From Acidicapsa dinghuensis (GTDB lineage Bacteria; Acidobacteriota; Terriglobia; Terriglobales; Acidobacteriaceae), in the NCBI RefSeq assembly GCF_025685685.1, contig NZ_JAGSYH010000005.1, forward strand, positions 620,001 to 684,000: a stretch of DNA of 64,000 nucleotides, read 5' to 3'. Numbering within the stretch: the first letter of the stretch is position 1; every line of letters begins with the position of its first letter. Position numbers and translations under genes: made by a program. This document shows positions 1-9,250 of this stretch, piece after piece. The notes under the pieces are model-generated. The model was not told the origin of the DNA. It saw only the letters and a program-made list of their open reading frames with translations, and ran no database searches.

Positions 1-201
1 CTTATTTCCCGGCCAGCCCGCATCGATCAATAGGGAGTGACCCTCAGGCGTCACAAACAGTGTCGATTGCCCACCTTCGACATCTATGAAGAAAATCCGA
101 AGCCGGTCCGTTGTCGCCACCTGCGCCTGACAGACCGAAACTCCCATCGCCGCCGCAGCCAGCAGCGCCACACAAAAACGCGCACATCGCATCCTGTTCA
201 T
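1..201 (-). CDS. Secreted metallo-beta-lactamase-fold protein, N-terminal fragment
   Basis: This is a partial gene that runs off the left edge of the window; 67 codons are visible. The frame opens with MNRMRCARFC, a hydrophobic Ala-rich stretch and a cleavage-like VCQAQ, which is a signal peptide. It continues with FFIDVEGGQSTLFVTP and LLIDAGWPGN, the first strand and loop of the ComEC/Rec2-type metallo-beta-lactamase fold (pattern DVxxGxS/D...lIDaG). The HxHxDH zinc motif would lie beyond the edge and cannot be checked. The start is set by the signal peptide and a purine-rich GAGGCGAAG upstream. It lies 40 bases after the SDR stop on the same strand, so it may be the third gene of that operon. 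Its substrate is unknown. Confidence 0.75.
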   Translation of the reverse strand, partial: MNRMRCARFCVALLAAAAMGVSVCQAQVATTDRLRIFFIDVEGGQSTLFVTPEGHSLLIDAGWPGNK

Positions 202-240
202 TTTCTTCGCCTCGCATATTGAACTCGTTTATTGAATCTG

Positions 241-1032
241 CTAAACCTTTCGCGCCGTAGCCCGCGTCGCGCCTGTTGAAACACCGCCATCCACCAGCAG
301 CGTCTGGCCTGTCACATACCGGCTCGCTTCCGATGCCAGAAACACAATCGCACCGTCCAGATCATGCGGTTCGCCATGTCGCTTCAGCGGAATACGATCC
401 ATCAGATACTCCACCCACTCGCGATCTTCATACAGAATCTTGTTCTGATCTGTCTTAAACCAGCCCGGCGCAAGACAATTCACGGTTACGCCATATTTGC
501 CCCAGTCATCGGCCAGGCTCATCGTCAACTGTTTGATCCCACCACGACTCGCGCAATACGGGCCAAGCCCTGCAAACCCCGCCACACTCGTCACTGACCC
601 GATATTGATGATGCGCCCATACCCGTGCTGCACCATCCCTCTGGCAATCTGCTGGGCCACAAAGAAGCTCCCACGCAAGTTCGTATCCAGCACCAGGTTC
701 CAGTCTTCCCACTGCACATCCAGCGCCGGCTTGCGCACATTGCAGCCTGCATTGTTCACAAGAATATGAACCTGATCGCTAGCCTTCTCGACAGCCGCGC
801 CAAAGCGCACGATGCTGTCATGGTCTCGTACATCCAGCTCCAGCGGCAGGGCCCTGCGTCCCATCGCCTCAATCTCGGTAACGAAAGGCGCAAGCGCATC
901 GGCGTGGCGGCTGGTCACAATCAGGTCCGCTCCAGCCTGTGCCAAGGCACGCCCAAAATACTGGCCCAACCCCCGGCTCGCTCCGGTGATAACTGCGGTC
1001 TGCCCGCTCAAATCAAAGATCGACTTCGTCAT
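241..1032 (-). CDS. SDR family NAD(P)-dependent oxidoreductase with YxxxR active site
   Basis: A 263-residue classical short-chain dehydrogenase. It has the TGASRGLG nucleotide-binding loop (residues 16-23), NNAG (93-96), catalytic Ser146 and Tyr159, and a C-terminal substrate region with APGWFKT. The expected catalytic lysine of YxxxK is Arg163 (YCASR); the codon on the minus strand is CGT, so this is a true substitution. The general pattern resembles gluconate 5-dehydrogenase and 3-ketoacyl reductase-like SDRs that act on sugar acids or polyols. The start overlaps the end of the upstream alcohol dehydrogenase gene (ATGA), so the two are probably translationally coupled and act on the same substrate. 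The substrate is an inference. Confidence 0.9.
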   Translation of the reverse strand: MTKSIFDLSGQTAVITGASRGLGQYFGRALAQAGADLIVTSRHADALAPFVTEIEAMGRRALPLELDVRDHDSIVRFGAAVEKASDQVHILVNNAGCNVRKPALDVQWEDWNLVLDTNLRGSFFVAQQIARGMVQHGYGRIINIGSVTSVAGFAGLGPYCASRGGIKQLTMSLADDWGKYGVTVNCLAPGWFKTDQNKILYEDREWVEYLMDRIPLKRHGEPHDLDGAIVFLASEASRYVTGQTLLVDGGVSTGATRATARKV

Positions 1033-2099
1033 TGCCCACCGCCGCTCACGTTTGTCGCCGCATCCATCCGCGGATCAAGCACAATCTTCATCAGGTTCGG
1101 CTCGCGCGAGTGCAGCCGCTCAAACCACCGAGCTCCATCGTGCAGCGAAGCCACCGCCGTAATCAGTGGCGCCACGCGAATCTTGCCATTCGAAATCAAC
1201 TCCATCGCTTGCGGATATTCTCCGCACGAAGCGCACGATCCCTGCAGCCGTATCTGCCGCGAAACTACCTTCTGCAGCGGCAGCGTTACCTGCGGAGTAA
1301 TGTTGCCGATCAGCGTTACCGTCCCGCCCTTGCGCACCGCATCAATGCTAGCCGCGACCGTTTCATCGCGCCCCACTGCCTCCATCACCACATCCACGCC
1401 GCGCCCATTCGTCAGCTTCAACACTTCCTGCACCATCGCATCACCCGATGCCAGAATCGTTGCGTCGGCGCCCAGATCGCTCGCCAGCTTCAGTCGCGTC
1501 GCGTCCACATCCGCCACAAACACGCGTCTGCATCCCAGCGCCTTTGCCGCCTGCAGCGTCAGCAATCCGATCATGCCCGCGCCCAATACCAGCGCCGTCT
1601 CGCCGCCCTTCAGCTCCGTTACGTTTACGGCATGCAGAGCAACCGAAACAGCCTCCAGCATTGCCGCCTCACTGAAGCCCATCGCCTCAGGCAGCTTGTA
1701 GACAATGTGCTCCGGCACCGTTACGAATTCCGCAAAAGCTCCAGCCCGGCGAAAATCCGGAGTCGAAACCCCAATCACCTGCCGCTGATCACAGAGATTC
1801 ACCAGCCCCTGAGCGCAAAATTCACATGAACCGCAGTAGACCGTCGAATCAAAGGTCACGCGATCGCCGGGCGCAAACCGTGACACTCCCTCACCTACGC
1901 CAGCCACAATACCCGCCGCTTCATGCCCCATCACCAACGGAGGAATCCGCCGTCCCGACGATCCGTCATAGCCATGCACATCGCTCCCGCAGATGCCGCA
2001 GGCCGCCACCTGCACCAGTACCTCGCCCGCGCCCGCCGCAGGCCGCGGCAAATCCGCCACATCCAGTTTGCTGTATTCCGACAGAAGTAACGCCTTCAT
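1029..2099 (-). CDS. Zinc-dependent alcohol dehydrogenase, MDR family
   Basis: A medium-chain dehydrogenase of 356 residues, related to sorbitol, threonine and galactitol-1-phosphate dehydrogenases. The catalytic zinc ligands are visible: Cys37 in CGICGSDVHGYDG and His59-Glu60 in GHEAAG. The structural zinc Cys cluster is CGSCEFCAQGLVNLC. The Rossmann glycine motif is VLGAGMIGLL. I chose the start at MKALLLSEY because family members begin this way; seven upstream codons are also open. It overlaps the SDR start by four bases. A dehydrogenase plus an SDR suggests stepwise oxidation of a polyol or sugar acid, but the substrate cannot be read from the sequence. Confidence 0.9.
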   Translation of the reverse strand: MKALLLSEYSKLDVADLPRPAAGAGEVLVQVAACGICGSDVHGYDGSSGRRIPPLVMGHEAAGIVAGVGEGVSRFAPGDRVTFDSTVYCGSCEFCAQGLVNLCDQRQVIGVSTPDFRRAGAFAEFVTVPEHIVYKLPEAMGFSEAAMLEAVSVALHAVNVTELKGGETALVLGAGMIGLLTLQAAKALGCRRVFVADVDATRLKLASDLGADATILASGDAMVQEVLKLTNGRGVDVVMEAVGRDETVAASIDAVRKGGTVTLIGNITPQVTLPLQKVVSRQIRLQGSCASCGEYPQAMELISNGKIRVAPLITAVASLHDGARWFERLHSREPNLMKIVLDPRMDAATNVSGGGQ

Positions 2100-2205
2100 C
2101 GTCCGCACCCGACCTCGCAAGCCAGTCTACAACCTGCGGTAGCGCGGACTCTTCACCCAACAGGACAGGTTGCATTTCCCGGCGCAATCGTCAAGGATGA
2201 TACCC

Positions 2206-3105
2206 ATGCCCGAGTTGCCCGATATCACGGCTTACATCTCTGCCATCGAGTCGCGCATCCTCGGCCAGCGTCTTGAGGCTGTTCGCATCAACGGGCCATC
2301 CCTCCTGCGTACAGCGCGCCCTCCCGTTTCCGCTACGGAAGACAAACTCGTCCGTGAGATTCGTCGCGTTGGCAAACGCATCGCCATCGGCGTCGAAGAC
2401 GATCTGTGGCTTGTCCTGCACCTTATGATCGCGGGCCGCCTCCACTGGAAGGCCGCCCCAGCGAAGATCGGCGGACGCAATCAGCTGGCCTCCTTCGATT
2501 TTCCCAACGGCTCGTTGGTTCTTACGGAGGCCGGTTCGAAACGCCGCGCCTCACTCCATATCGTGCAGGGCGAAGCCGCGCTCGATCAGATGAATCCCGG
2601 CGGCGTCGAAGTCTTCGAAAGCGACCTTGATGCATTTCGCAACGCTCTGCGGACTGAAAATCGCACCCTCAAGCGGGCTCTTACCGATCCGCGCATCTTC
2701 AGCGGCATCGGCAACGCCTATTCCGATGAGATCCTTCACGCTGCACAGCTCTCGCCAGTTACGCTCACGCAAAAGCTCACGCCGGAAGAATCCGAGCGCC
2801 TTTATAACGCCACGCGTTCCACGCTTCAGCTCTGGATCGACCGTCTCAACGCCGAAGCAGCGAAGTCTTTTCCGGAAAAGGTCACGGCTTTTCGGCCCGA
2901 GATGGCCGTCCACGGCAAATTTGAGCAGCCATGTCCGCGCTGCGGTGAAAAGATCCAGCGTATCCGCTACGCCGATAATGAAACCGACTACTGCGCCCGC
3001 TGCCAGACCAACGGCAAGCTCCTCGCCGATCGAAGTCTCTCGCGCCTTATGAAATCAGACTGGCCCCGCACCCTCGACGAGCTCGAAGCTCTCAAGCGCC
3101 GGTGA
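2206..3105 (+). CDS. mutM: Fpg/Nei-family DNA glycosylase
   Basis: A 299-residue base-excision repair glycosylase/AP lyase. The protein begins MPELPDI; after Met removal, Pro1 is the Schiff-base nucleophile and Glu2 (in PELP) the acid. The C-terminus holds a C-x2-C-x16-C-x2-C zinc finger (CPRCG ... CARCQ). The start is fixed by the required N-terminal proline; a longer frame upstream would bury it. Many Fpg proteins begin PELPEVE, and the PELPDI form here is seen in Fpg/Nei-like paralogues, so preference for 8-oxoguanine over oxidised pyrimidines is not certain. It is divergent from the alcohol dehydrogenase operon with about 106 bases between starts. Confidence 0.88.
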   Translation: MPELPDITAYISAIESRILGQRLEAVRINGPSLLRTARPPVSATEDKLVREIRRVGKRIAIGVEDDLWLVLHLMIAGRLHWKAAPAKIGGRNQLASFDFPNGSLVLTEAGSKRRASLHIVQGEAALDQMNPGGVEVFESDLDAFRNALRTENRTLKRALTDPRIFSGIGNAYSDEILHAAQLSPVTLTQKLTPEESERLYNATRSTLQLWIDRLNAEAAKSFPEKVTAFRPEMAVHGKFEQPCPRCGEKIQRIRYADNETDYCARCQTNGKLLADRSLSRLMKSDWPRTLDELEALKRR

Positions 3106-3224
3106 TTTCGCTGCAGTCTCCACCGCAACCTTTTCATCATTCTGGGTGTTCCATTCATCACCGGGCGTGCGATACTGTCCGGCACGCACTGGCAACACCA
3201 GCAACAACTGGAGGAAAGCTATCC

Positions 3225-3701
3225 ATGAAAGTCCGTAAGACTATTTTTGCGGTGATGGCGCTCGCAGCGGCAGTCACCCTTGGAGCATCCACGGCACATG
3301 CCCAAGCGCAGATGCCTGGCCGTCACCCTGAATATCTCCGTGCTCTGAGTGATCTGCGTCTGATGCGCGGTTACCTTGACCGCCTTACGCCCGACGAGCA
3401 TATCGACGATGAACAGCAACAGGCGATCAATGAGATTGATGCAGCCATGCAAGAGATCCGCCGGGCATCCATCGACGATGGCAAGCCTCTATCCTTCCAT
3501 CCGCCCATCGACGCGCGGATCCTGCCCGAGAACCGTTTCCGCAATGCACGCGAAGCAGGTAACGCGGCATGGCGCGATGTCAATCAGTCAGAAGACGATG
3601 GCTATGCTCGCGGACTCAAGCATCGCGCACTCGATCACATCGAGCGAGCAAACCATCTCGTCGATCACATCATTGACCGCCTCAAGCACCATCACTTCTA
3701 A
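3225..3701 (+). CDS. Small exported protein of unknown function
   Basis: A protein of 158 residues with a clear signal peptide (MKVRKTIFAVMALAAAVTLG, cleavage near AHAQA). The mature part is short, charged and probably helical: a first helix around RALSDLRLMRGYLDRL, a second around DDEQQQAINEIDAAMQEIRR, and a His-rich C-terminal helix ending LKHHHF. No catalytic motif is visible. The ATG is supported by GGAGGAAAG eight bases upstream; the longer open frame lacks this. It resembles small periplasmic helical proteins common in Acidobacteriota, and I do not know a function. Confidence 0.8.
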   Translation: MKVRKTIFAVMALAAAVTLGASTAHAQAQMPGRHPEYLRALSDLRLMRGYLDRLTPDEHIDDEQQQAINEIDAAMQEIRRASIDDGKPLSFHPPIDARILPENRFRNAREAGNAAWRDVNQSEDDGYARGLKHRALDHIERANHLVDHIIDRLKHHHF

Positions 3702-3710
3702 CCAGGACAG

Positions 3711-3741
3711 GGGGCTGCGTGATTTTTCTGTCCGCAGCCCC
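3711..3741 (+). terminator. Hairpin after the small exported protein
   Basis: A 9-bp GC-rich stem (GGGGCTGCG paired with CGCAGCCCC) begins nine bases after the stop codon and has a 13-base loop containing TTTTT. There is no T-tract after the stem, so it is a weak terminator candidate or an mRNA 3'-end stabiliser. Confidence 0.4.
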
Positions 3742-3794
3742 GTTCCCACGCAACAGAGCCGCCCAGCCAAGCATCTCTCTAGCCAGAGAGAATT

Positions 3795-5174
3795 ATGAGC
3801 CAACACTTTGACGCCATCATCATCGGGGCAGGCCAGGCCGGCCCATCCCTCGCTGGACGCCTTACCGCCGCAGGCCAGCGCATCGCCATGATCGAGCGTA
3901 ATCTCTTCGGCGGCACCTGCGTCAACACCGGCTGCATCCCCACCAAAGCCATGGTCGCAAGCGCCTACGCCGCCCGCATGGCACAGCGGGCAGCAGAGTT
4001 CGGCGTTCAGATTCCCGGCCCAGTCAAAGTCGATCTCAATGCGGTCCAGGATCGCAAAGAAGCCATCTCCGCCAAATCTCGTGTCGGCATTGAAAAGTGG
4101 CTGCGCGGCATGGAGAACTGCACCGTCTTTCACGAACAAGCTCGTTTTCTCTCGGATCATGAGGTTCAGCTCGCCGATCAGACCATTTCCGCGGACCGCA
4201 TCTTCATCAATGTCGGCGGCCGTGCGCGCGTACCCGATATGCCAGGCATCAAGGAAATCAGCTTTCTTACCAATTCATCCATGATGCAACTGCGCGAGCT
4301 GCCACGCCACCTGGTTGTAGTCGGCGGCAGCTATATTGGTCTCGAGTTCGGACAGATGTTCCGCCGCTTCGGCAGCGAAGTCACTATCGTCGAAATGGGA
4401 CCACGTTTAACCGGACGCGAAGATCCTGACATCTCAGAAGGCATCCAACAAATTCTCGAAGCCGAAGGCATCCATGTTCGCTGCAACTCAGAATGCATCG
4501 CCTTCGCCAAAACCAGCGATGGCATCTGCGTCCATGTCACCTGCGATGACGGCGCGCCTGAAGTTCATGGCTCCCATGTTCTCCTCGCCGTGGGTCGCAT
4601 TCCCAACACCGACGATCTCGGCCTCAAAGCCGCTGGTGTCGCTATCGACGAACACGGTTATATTCAGGTCGATGACCAGCTTCGCACCAGCGTTCCGCAT
4701 ATCTGGGCCATGGGCGACTGTAACGGAAAGGGCGGTTTCACTCACACCTCCTATAACGACTTCGAAATCGTCGCAGCAAATCTGCTCGACAACGATCCGC
4801 GTCGCGTCAGCGATCGCATCACCGCCTACAACCTCTACACCGATCCGCCATTGGGCCGCGTTGGAATGACCGAAACCGAAGTCCGCAATACCGGCCGTCC
4901 CGTTCTCATCGGCACGCGTCCCATGACCAAAGTTGGCCGCGCCGTCGAGAAGGGCGAAAGCCTAGGCTTCATGAAGATCCTCGTCGACGCCGAAACCAAG
5001 CACATCCTCGGCGCATCGATCCTCGGCACGGGCGGCGACGAAGCCATCCACTGCATCCTCGACATCATGTACTCGCGTCAGCCTTACACCACACTGCAAC
5101 GCGCCGTGCACATTCACCCGACGGTATCGGAACTTATCCCAACAGTTCTCGGCGACCTCAAACCTCTGGCCTGA
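3795..5174 (+). CDS. MerA-like FAD-dependent pyridine nucleotide-disulfide oxidoreductase
   Basis: A 459-residue flavoprotein of the class I disulfide reductase family (MerA, Lpd, Gor). The FAD dinucleotide motif is IIGAGQAGPSLAGRL (residues 9-23). The redox-active pair is Cys42 and Cys47 in GGTCVNTGCIPTKAM, and the second Rossmann motif is VVGGSYIGLEFGQMF. The C-terminal dimer-interface motif contains HPTVSELIPT, with the proton-acceptor His. It lacks the N-terminal HMA domain and C-terminal vicinal Cys pair of true mercuric reductases, and no mer genes are nearby, so mercury reduction is unlikely. The substrate is open. SthA at 56.9 kb is a distant paralogue without the Cys pair. The stop lies eight bases from the convergent permease gene. 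Confidence 0.85.
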   Translation: MSQHFDAIIIGAGQAGPSLAGRLTAAGQRIAMIERNLFGGTCVNTGCIPTKAMVASAYAARMAQRAAEFGVQIPGPVKVDLNAVQDRKEAISAKSRVGIEKWLRGMENCTVFHEQARFLSDHEVQLADQTISADRIFINVGGRARVPDMPGIKEISFLTNSSMMQLRELPRHLVVVGGSYIGLEFGQMFRRFGSEVTIVEMGPRLTGREDPDISEGIQQILEAEGIHVRCNSECIAFAKTSDGICVHVTCDDGAPEVHGSHVLLAVGRIPNTDDLGLKAAGVAIDEHGYIQVDDQLRTSVPHIWAMGDCNGKGGFTHTSYNDFEIVAANLLDNDPRRVSDRITAYNLYTDPPLGRVGMTETEVRNTGRPVLIGTRPMTKVGRAVEKGESLGFMKILVDAETKHILGASILGTGGDEAIHCILDIMYSRQPYTTLQRAVHIHPTVSELIPTVLGDLKPLA

Positions 5175-5182
5175 AGTACTCG

Positions 5183-6517
5183 CTACACGGCTTCATTCGG
5201 TAGCGCAGTAAACCGTCGTCGCGCCAGCCACAACAAGATACCGGTCAGCGCCCACGCGGTCCCAACATATCGCGCCAGCGTGCCAAGGCTGACCCACAGC
5301 AGCGCGCATGTTACGAGTCCACCGAGCGACAGCAGCATCGGAAACCACTGCGCCATGCGCCCGCTGCGCCACCCGCGCAGCATCGAAGAGAGATTTACGC
5401 CCATAAAAGCCAGCAGCGCGCCATAGTTCAGCAACTCCGTTCCAAGCTGATAGCTGAATACCAGCGCACCCACCAGACAGATCGCCCCAATCAACAACAC
5501 GTTGTTGCGCGGAATCTGATTCTTCGGATGCACCGCGCCAAAGAACTTCTTCGGCAGCGCCCCATCCTGTCCCATCGCATACAGCAATCGTGCCGCGCCA
5601 AGCTGTGAAGCCATCCCCGATCCCATGTTAGCCAGCAGCAGCGCAGCATTCACAATCAGAAACAACACCGGCCCACCGATATGCTCCGAGACATACACAT
5701 ACGCCGTGTCGAGGTCCGGAAACGCCTTGCCCAGCGGCCACGTCAACTGCGCCGCATACACCTCAATGCTCGCCAGCACGCCAGTGATGAAGCACGTCAG
5801 CACAATCGCCCGCGGCACACTCCGCGCCGGGTCCTTCGCCTCATCCGTCAGCGTCGATATGCCATCAAATCCGATATACGTCAGCACCGCAATCGACGTA
5901 CCTCGCAGCAACCCCGAAGTATTGAAAGTCGCTGGATCATAAAACGGCCTTATCCAGAATTCCGCTCCCTGATTCGTCATGTGCAGCAGCCATCGCACCG
6001 CTGCAAACAACACCACCACAATCACCAGTCCCAGCACCGCCGCCATCACCGCATTGATGCGCGCCGATGTCTCCACCCCATTGCAGTTCAGCATCGTAAA
6101 GAGAATCGCAAAGAATACGGCCCACGCAATATACGGCACCTGCGGCAAAAAATTCATCGCAGCCCGGCTGCACCAGATCGTGCATATCAGCGGATTCAAC
6201 ACATAATCCATGACCAGGCACCAACCCGTCAGATAACCCAGGCTCGGATGAATTTCCTTCCCCACATATAAAAACGCAGAGCCGCCATGCGGATACGCAC
6301 GCGCCATGCGGCCATAGCTGACCGAGGTGAACAGCATCGCCACCATCGCCAGTAGTATGGCCGTTACAGCATGCCCATGCGCCTCGTTATAGATCACGCC
6401 AAAGCTCGGCATCGGCGCCGTCGGCTGTATCAGAATGATCCCGTACAGCACCAGATCCCGGAAGCGCAAACTGCGCTTCAGCCCAATGGTCGTGCTCTGC
6501 GTGGTCTCGGTTGCCAT
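5183..6517 (-). CDS. APC-family amino acid/amine permease
   Basis: A 444-residue polytopic inner-membrane transporter of the amino acid-polyamine-organocation family, with about 12 hydrophobic segments. The N-terminal half carries the family pattern SLRFRDLVLYGIILIQPTAP, followed by MARAYPHGGSAFLYVGKEI and a TM6 region GFDGISTLTDEAKDPARSVP. The general resemblance is to PuuP/YfnA-type permeases. It starts nine bases after the GH2 stop and has a GAGGCG ribosome-binding site there, so it is the third gene of the lacI-GH2 operon. A role in importing glucosamine or another amine released by the GH2 enzyme is an inference; APC permeases normally carry amino acids or polyamines. Confidence 0.85.
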   Translation of the reverse strand: MATETTQSTTIGLKRSLRFRDLVLYGIILIQPTAPMPSFGVIYNEAHGHAVTAILLAMVAMLFTSVSYGRMARAYPHGGSAFLYVGKEIHPSLGYLTGWCLVMDYVLNPLICTIWCSRAAMNFLPQVPYIAWAVFFAILFTMLNCNGVETSARINAVMAAVLGLVIVVVLFAAVRWLLHMTNQGAEFWIRPFYDPATFNTSGLLRGTSIAVLTYIGFDGISTLTDEAKDPARSVPRAIVLTCFITGVLASIEVYAAQLTWPLGKAFPDLDTAYVYVSEHIGGPVLFLIVNAALLLANMGSGMASQLGAARLLYAMGQDGALPKKFFGAVHPKNQIPRNNVLLIGAICLVGALVFSYQLGTELLNYGALLAFMGVNLSSMLRGWRSGRMAQWFPMLLSLGGLVTCALLWVSLGTLARYVGTAWALTGILLWLARRRFTALPNEAV

Positions 6518-6526
6518 CAGCGCCTC

Positions 6527-9250
6527 TTATTTAGCCGCCATCGCTGCAGTGGGTGTCAGCGTAGCGGATGCAACATTCCATCCATCTACAATCACCTTCA
6601 CATCGGCTGGAGCATTCTCGGGCAACAACGCCGTCTGCACCGTAGATTCTCCAGGCGTCAGCTCAATCCAATTGTCCGACCAGAAAACCGGAGCAACCAG
6701 ATCATCCGATGCCGTCCGAATCGCCGCGTGCACTTGGAACGCCAGATTGCCCGAACCGTTATTCAAGTGCACGCGAACTTCGCGCCCCTTCGCCGTGCTC
6801 ACAGTCTCAGCTGTAGCCGTCACATTCGCCGCCGGCAGATGCGCCAGCGCTGTCAAATCCTCATGCCGATACGCCGGTGTATGCGTATAGTTCGTCTCGT
6901 TCCAGTCAAACGATGTCAACACTGCCGGCACCCAATAAAAGTTCCGGCTTACCATCTTCCCATTAGCATCCGTCAGCTTCAGATCGATGAAAAAAGTACG
7001 CTCTGCATCCTTAAACAATTTGTCAGGAATTTCAAAAACACGCTGAGAGCTGTCCACGCCTGCCGTAAGATCGCGCTGTGCCGAGTAAAGCTCTTTCCAG
7101 TTCAAATCGTGCACATCCACACTCGCATGCAGGCCCTCTACCGTTGCATAAGTGCTGTTCACCACCACAACCGACTCGTCGTCGTATGAATACTGAATAT
7201 GTACCGGCTCACACGCCTTCTTCGCTGCAAAGTATCCCGCGCCGGCATCGAGATAGTAGTCATACAAATGCCAGATCATCGACGGCCACGCGTTATTCAG
7301 CATCCACTGAATCACACCGGTCGATGTGTACTTGTTCTTCCCATACGCCTCGAACATCGCGCGTTCCGAGTCGTACTCCATCGTCTGCGCAATACGCTCA
7401 TACTCCGCCGCCGACTGCGGCTTGCCATAAACGGCTTCCATCGCTCCATCGAAAACCTTTAGCGTCGCAAAACCGCCGCCGCCATTATGCAGCTCCCAGT
7501 CCGCCGTCGGAGGCCATGCTTCCGGATCGGTCAGAAACTTCTTGCGGCTCGCCAGTGACGGAATCGCAGGTCCAGGGCTTGTCTCCGTGTTGAATCCATA
7601 CGCACCGCCATTGTGCTTATCCACATACCAGTAGCTCGGCGCCACGTAGTCATACGGCCCCATCATCTTCACGCCACTCGCGCCTGTTACGGTAGTCGGC
7701 GTTCCCGAGGCGGAAGACAAAATCGGATTAGGCCAGTGCGTCTCCTTTTCTACTTGCAGATACGCACTCTCCACATTTGCCGGTGGAGGATTATCGCTGC
7801 CATTCAGCCACACCAGCAAACTCGGATGCTGCCTCAACCGCAGCATCTGTGAATGTAGCGAAGCCGTGGCAATCGTCAGATCCTCCGGCTTCCAATCCTT
7901 CCAGTGCTCCCAGTGATCGCAGCAACACCACCCCAGCATCACGAGAATGCCCTGCTGATCCGCAAGATGAAAGAACTCCTCAACCTCCAGCTTGCCTTCA
8001 AGGCGAATCGTATTCAGATTCATCGCCTTCACCAGCTCAAGCTGATCACGCAGCCGGTGATCTTCCGTGCGCAGCAGCATATCCTGCGACCATCCCGCAC
8101 CGCGCACCAGAATCCGCTTGTGATTCACGCGAAATAGCTCGTATCCATCCACCGTGTGCTCAGCCGTAATCTCACGAATGCCAAAGTCAACACTCTGTTC
8201 ATCCGTCTGCTTGCCCTGTGCCGCGAAGCTCACCGTCAGCTTCTCCAGATGAGGCTCGCCCATCTGATACGGCCACCAAATCTTCGGACCGTGAACCTTC
8301 AGCGTCGCAAACTTCTCTGGTGTAAACACCACCGTGCGGTCCTCATGCGGAGCCAACTCTACTGCCTGCTCAAACTTCGCGCCCGCGGCCGTTCCTGACA
8401 CTACTCCCTTCACCGCTTCATTCGTTGAGTTATGCAGTTCCGCATACACGGTGAGCTCGGCCGTCGTCAGTGAGTCGTCTGTAAAGTGCGTAACAGCCAG
8501 CGGCGATCGCACCGTCACCGCACCGGTGGTCACCAGGTCTACACCACCCCAAAGCCCCATGTCTTTATCCGGCGGGCACGGATTCCAATCGACCCAGTTG
8601 ATGCCGAGATCCTTCTCTGTTGGTGCAAACGTCTCCACCGCCAGTACATTCTTCTCGCCGCGCTTCACCCACTCCGTCACGTCGAAGTCATAGGTGCGAT
8701 ATGCCCCGGCGACTGTCGTCTCATCAGCAACGCGATGCCCGTTCACCCAGATTTCAGCGCGGTAGTTGATGCCGCCAAAATGCAGCCACGTCCTCGCCTC
8801 ATGCTCCGTCGCGGCGGGCACGGCAAATTCCGTGCGATACCACCATCCGCATTTGTACGGACTGTCATCGGGCATCGGCAGATTAGAGAAGTTATGTCCG
8901 ACTGGATACGAGACACCATCGAGATGCCGCAGATTGTCACCGTAGTACGGATCGGGCACCACACCGGCCTTCACCTGCGCCGCCAGCACCGTACTCGGCA
9001 CCGAAGTCTCAATCCATCCATCTGTAGCAAAGCTCTTCGACGTAATCGCTTCCCCTGTAGCCTGTATCTTGCAGGCAGACTGCAGACGCCATCCATTCTG
9101 CAGCGCAGTTGAAGTCTCCGCGCTGAGCGATGTAGCAATGCAGCAAAGAGCGAAAGCAATCACCGCTTCCGTGCAAATCCGCAACGAAGGCAGCGTCCTA
9201 TTCAATCGTTTCAATTGATGGTCAATCATGTGATTCTCCTGCTTCTTCAT
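6527..9250 (-). CDS. Glycoside hydrolase family 2, exo-beta-D-glucosaminidase-like
   Basis: A large exported GH2 enzyme of 907 residues. An N-terminal signal sequence runs from about residue 25 to 45 (IAFALCCIATSLSAE). A jelly-roll sugar-binding domain (about 50-240) and an Ig-like domain precede the TIM barrel (about 350-620), with C-terminal beta domains after it. In the barrel the usual acid/base motif NE is replaced by GSD (Asp486, in WLNGSD), and the likely nucleophile is Glu556 in GFNTETSPG. The Asp-x-about-70-Glu arrangement is that of the exochitosanase/exo-glucosaminidase subfamily (CsxA: D469, E541). Expected activity is release of glucosamine from chitosan oligomers. The start overlaps the lacI stop (ATGA). 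A mannosidase-like specificity is the main alternative. Confidence 0.88.
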   Translation of the reverse strand: MKKQENHMIDHQLKRLNRTLPSLRICTEAVIAFALCCIATSLSAETSTALQNGWRLQSACKIQATGEAITSKSFATDGWIETSVPSTVLAAQVKAGVVPDPYYGDNLRHLDGVSYPVGHNFSNLPMPDDSPYKCGWWYRTEFAVPAATEHEARTWLHFGGINYRAEIWVNGHRVADETTVAGAYRTYDFDVTEWVKRGEKNVLAVETFAPTEKDLGINWVDWNPCPPDKDMGLWGGVDLVTTGAVTVRSPLAVTHFTDDSLTTAELTVYAELHNSTNEAVKGVVSGTAAGAKFEQAVELAPHEDRTVVFTPEKFATLKVHGPKIWWPYQMGEPHLEKLTVSFAAQGKQTDEQSVDFGIREITAEHTVDGYELFRVNHKRILVRGAGWSQDMLLRTEDHRLRDQLELVKAMNLNTIRLEGKLEVEEFFHLADQQGILVMLGWCCCDHWEHWKDWKPEDLTIATASLHSQMLRLRQHPSLLVWLNGSDNPPPANVESAYLQVEKETHWPNPILSSASGTPTTVTGASGVKMMGPYDYVAPSYWYVDKHNGGAYGFNTETSPGPAIPSLASRKKFLTDPEAWPPTADWELHNGGGGFATLKVFDGAMEAVYGKPQSAAEYERIAQTMEYDSERAMFEAYGKNKYTSTGVIQWMLNNAWPSMIWHLYDYYLDAGAGYFAAKKACEPVHIQYSYDDESVVVVNSTYATVEGLHASVDVHDLNWKELYSAQRDLTAGVDSSQRVFEIPDKLFKDAERTFFIDLKLTDANGKMVSRNFYWVPAVLTSFDWNETNYTHTPAYRHEDLTALAHLPAANVTATAETVSTAKGREVRVHLNNGSGNLAFQVHAAIRTASDDLVAPVFWSDNWIELTPGESTVQTALLPENAPADVKVIVDGWNVASATLTPTAAMAAK

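Noticed and set aside
625..1701. Long plus-strand open frame opposite the SDR and alcohol dehydrogenase genes
   Set aside because: Shadow of two well-supported minus-strand genes; low-complexity Ser/Ala/Pro translation with no domain.
3795..5174. Annotation as mercuric reductase
   Set aside because: The Cys pair is present, but there is no HMA domain, no C-terminal Cys pair and no mer genes nearby.
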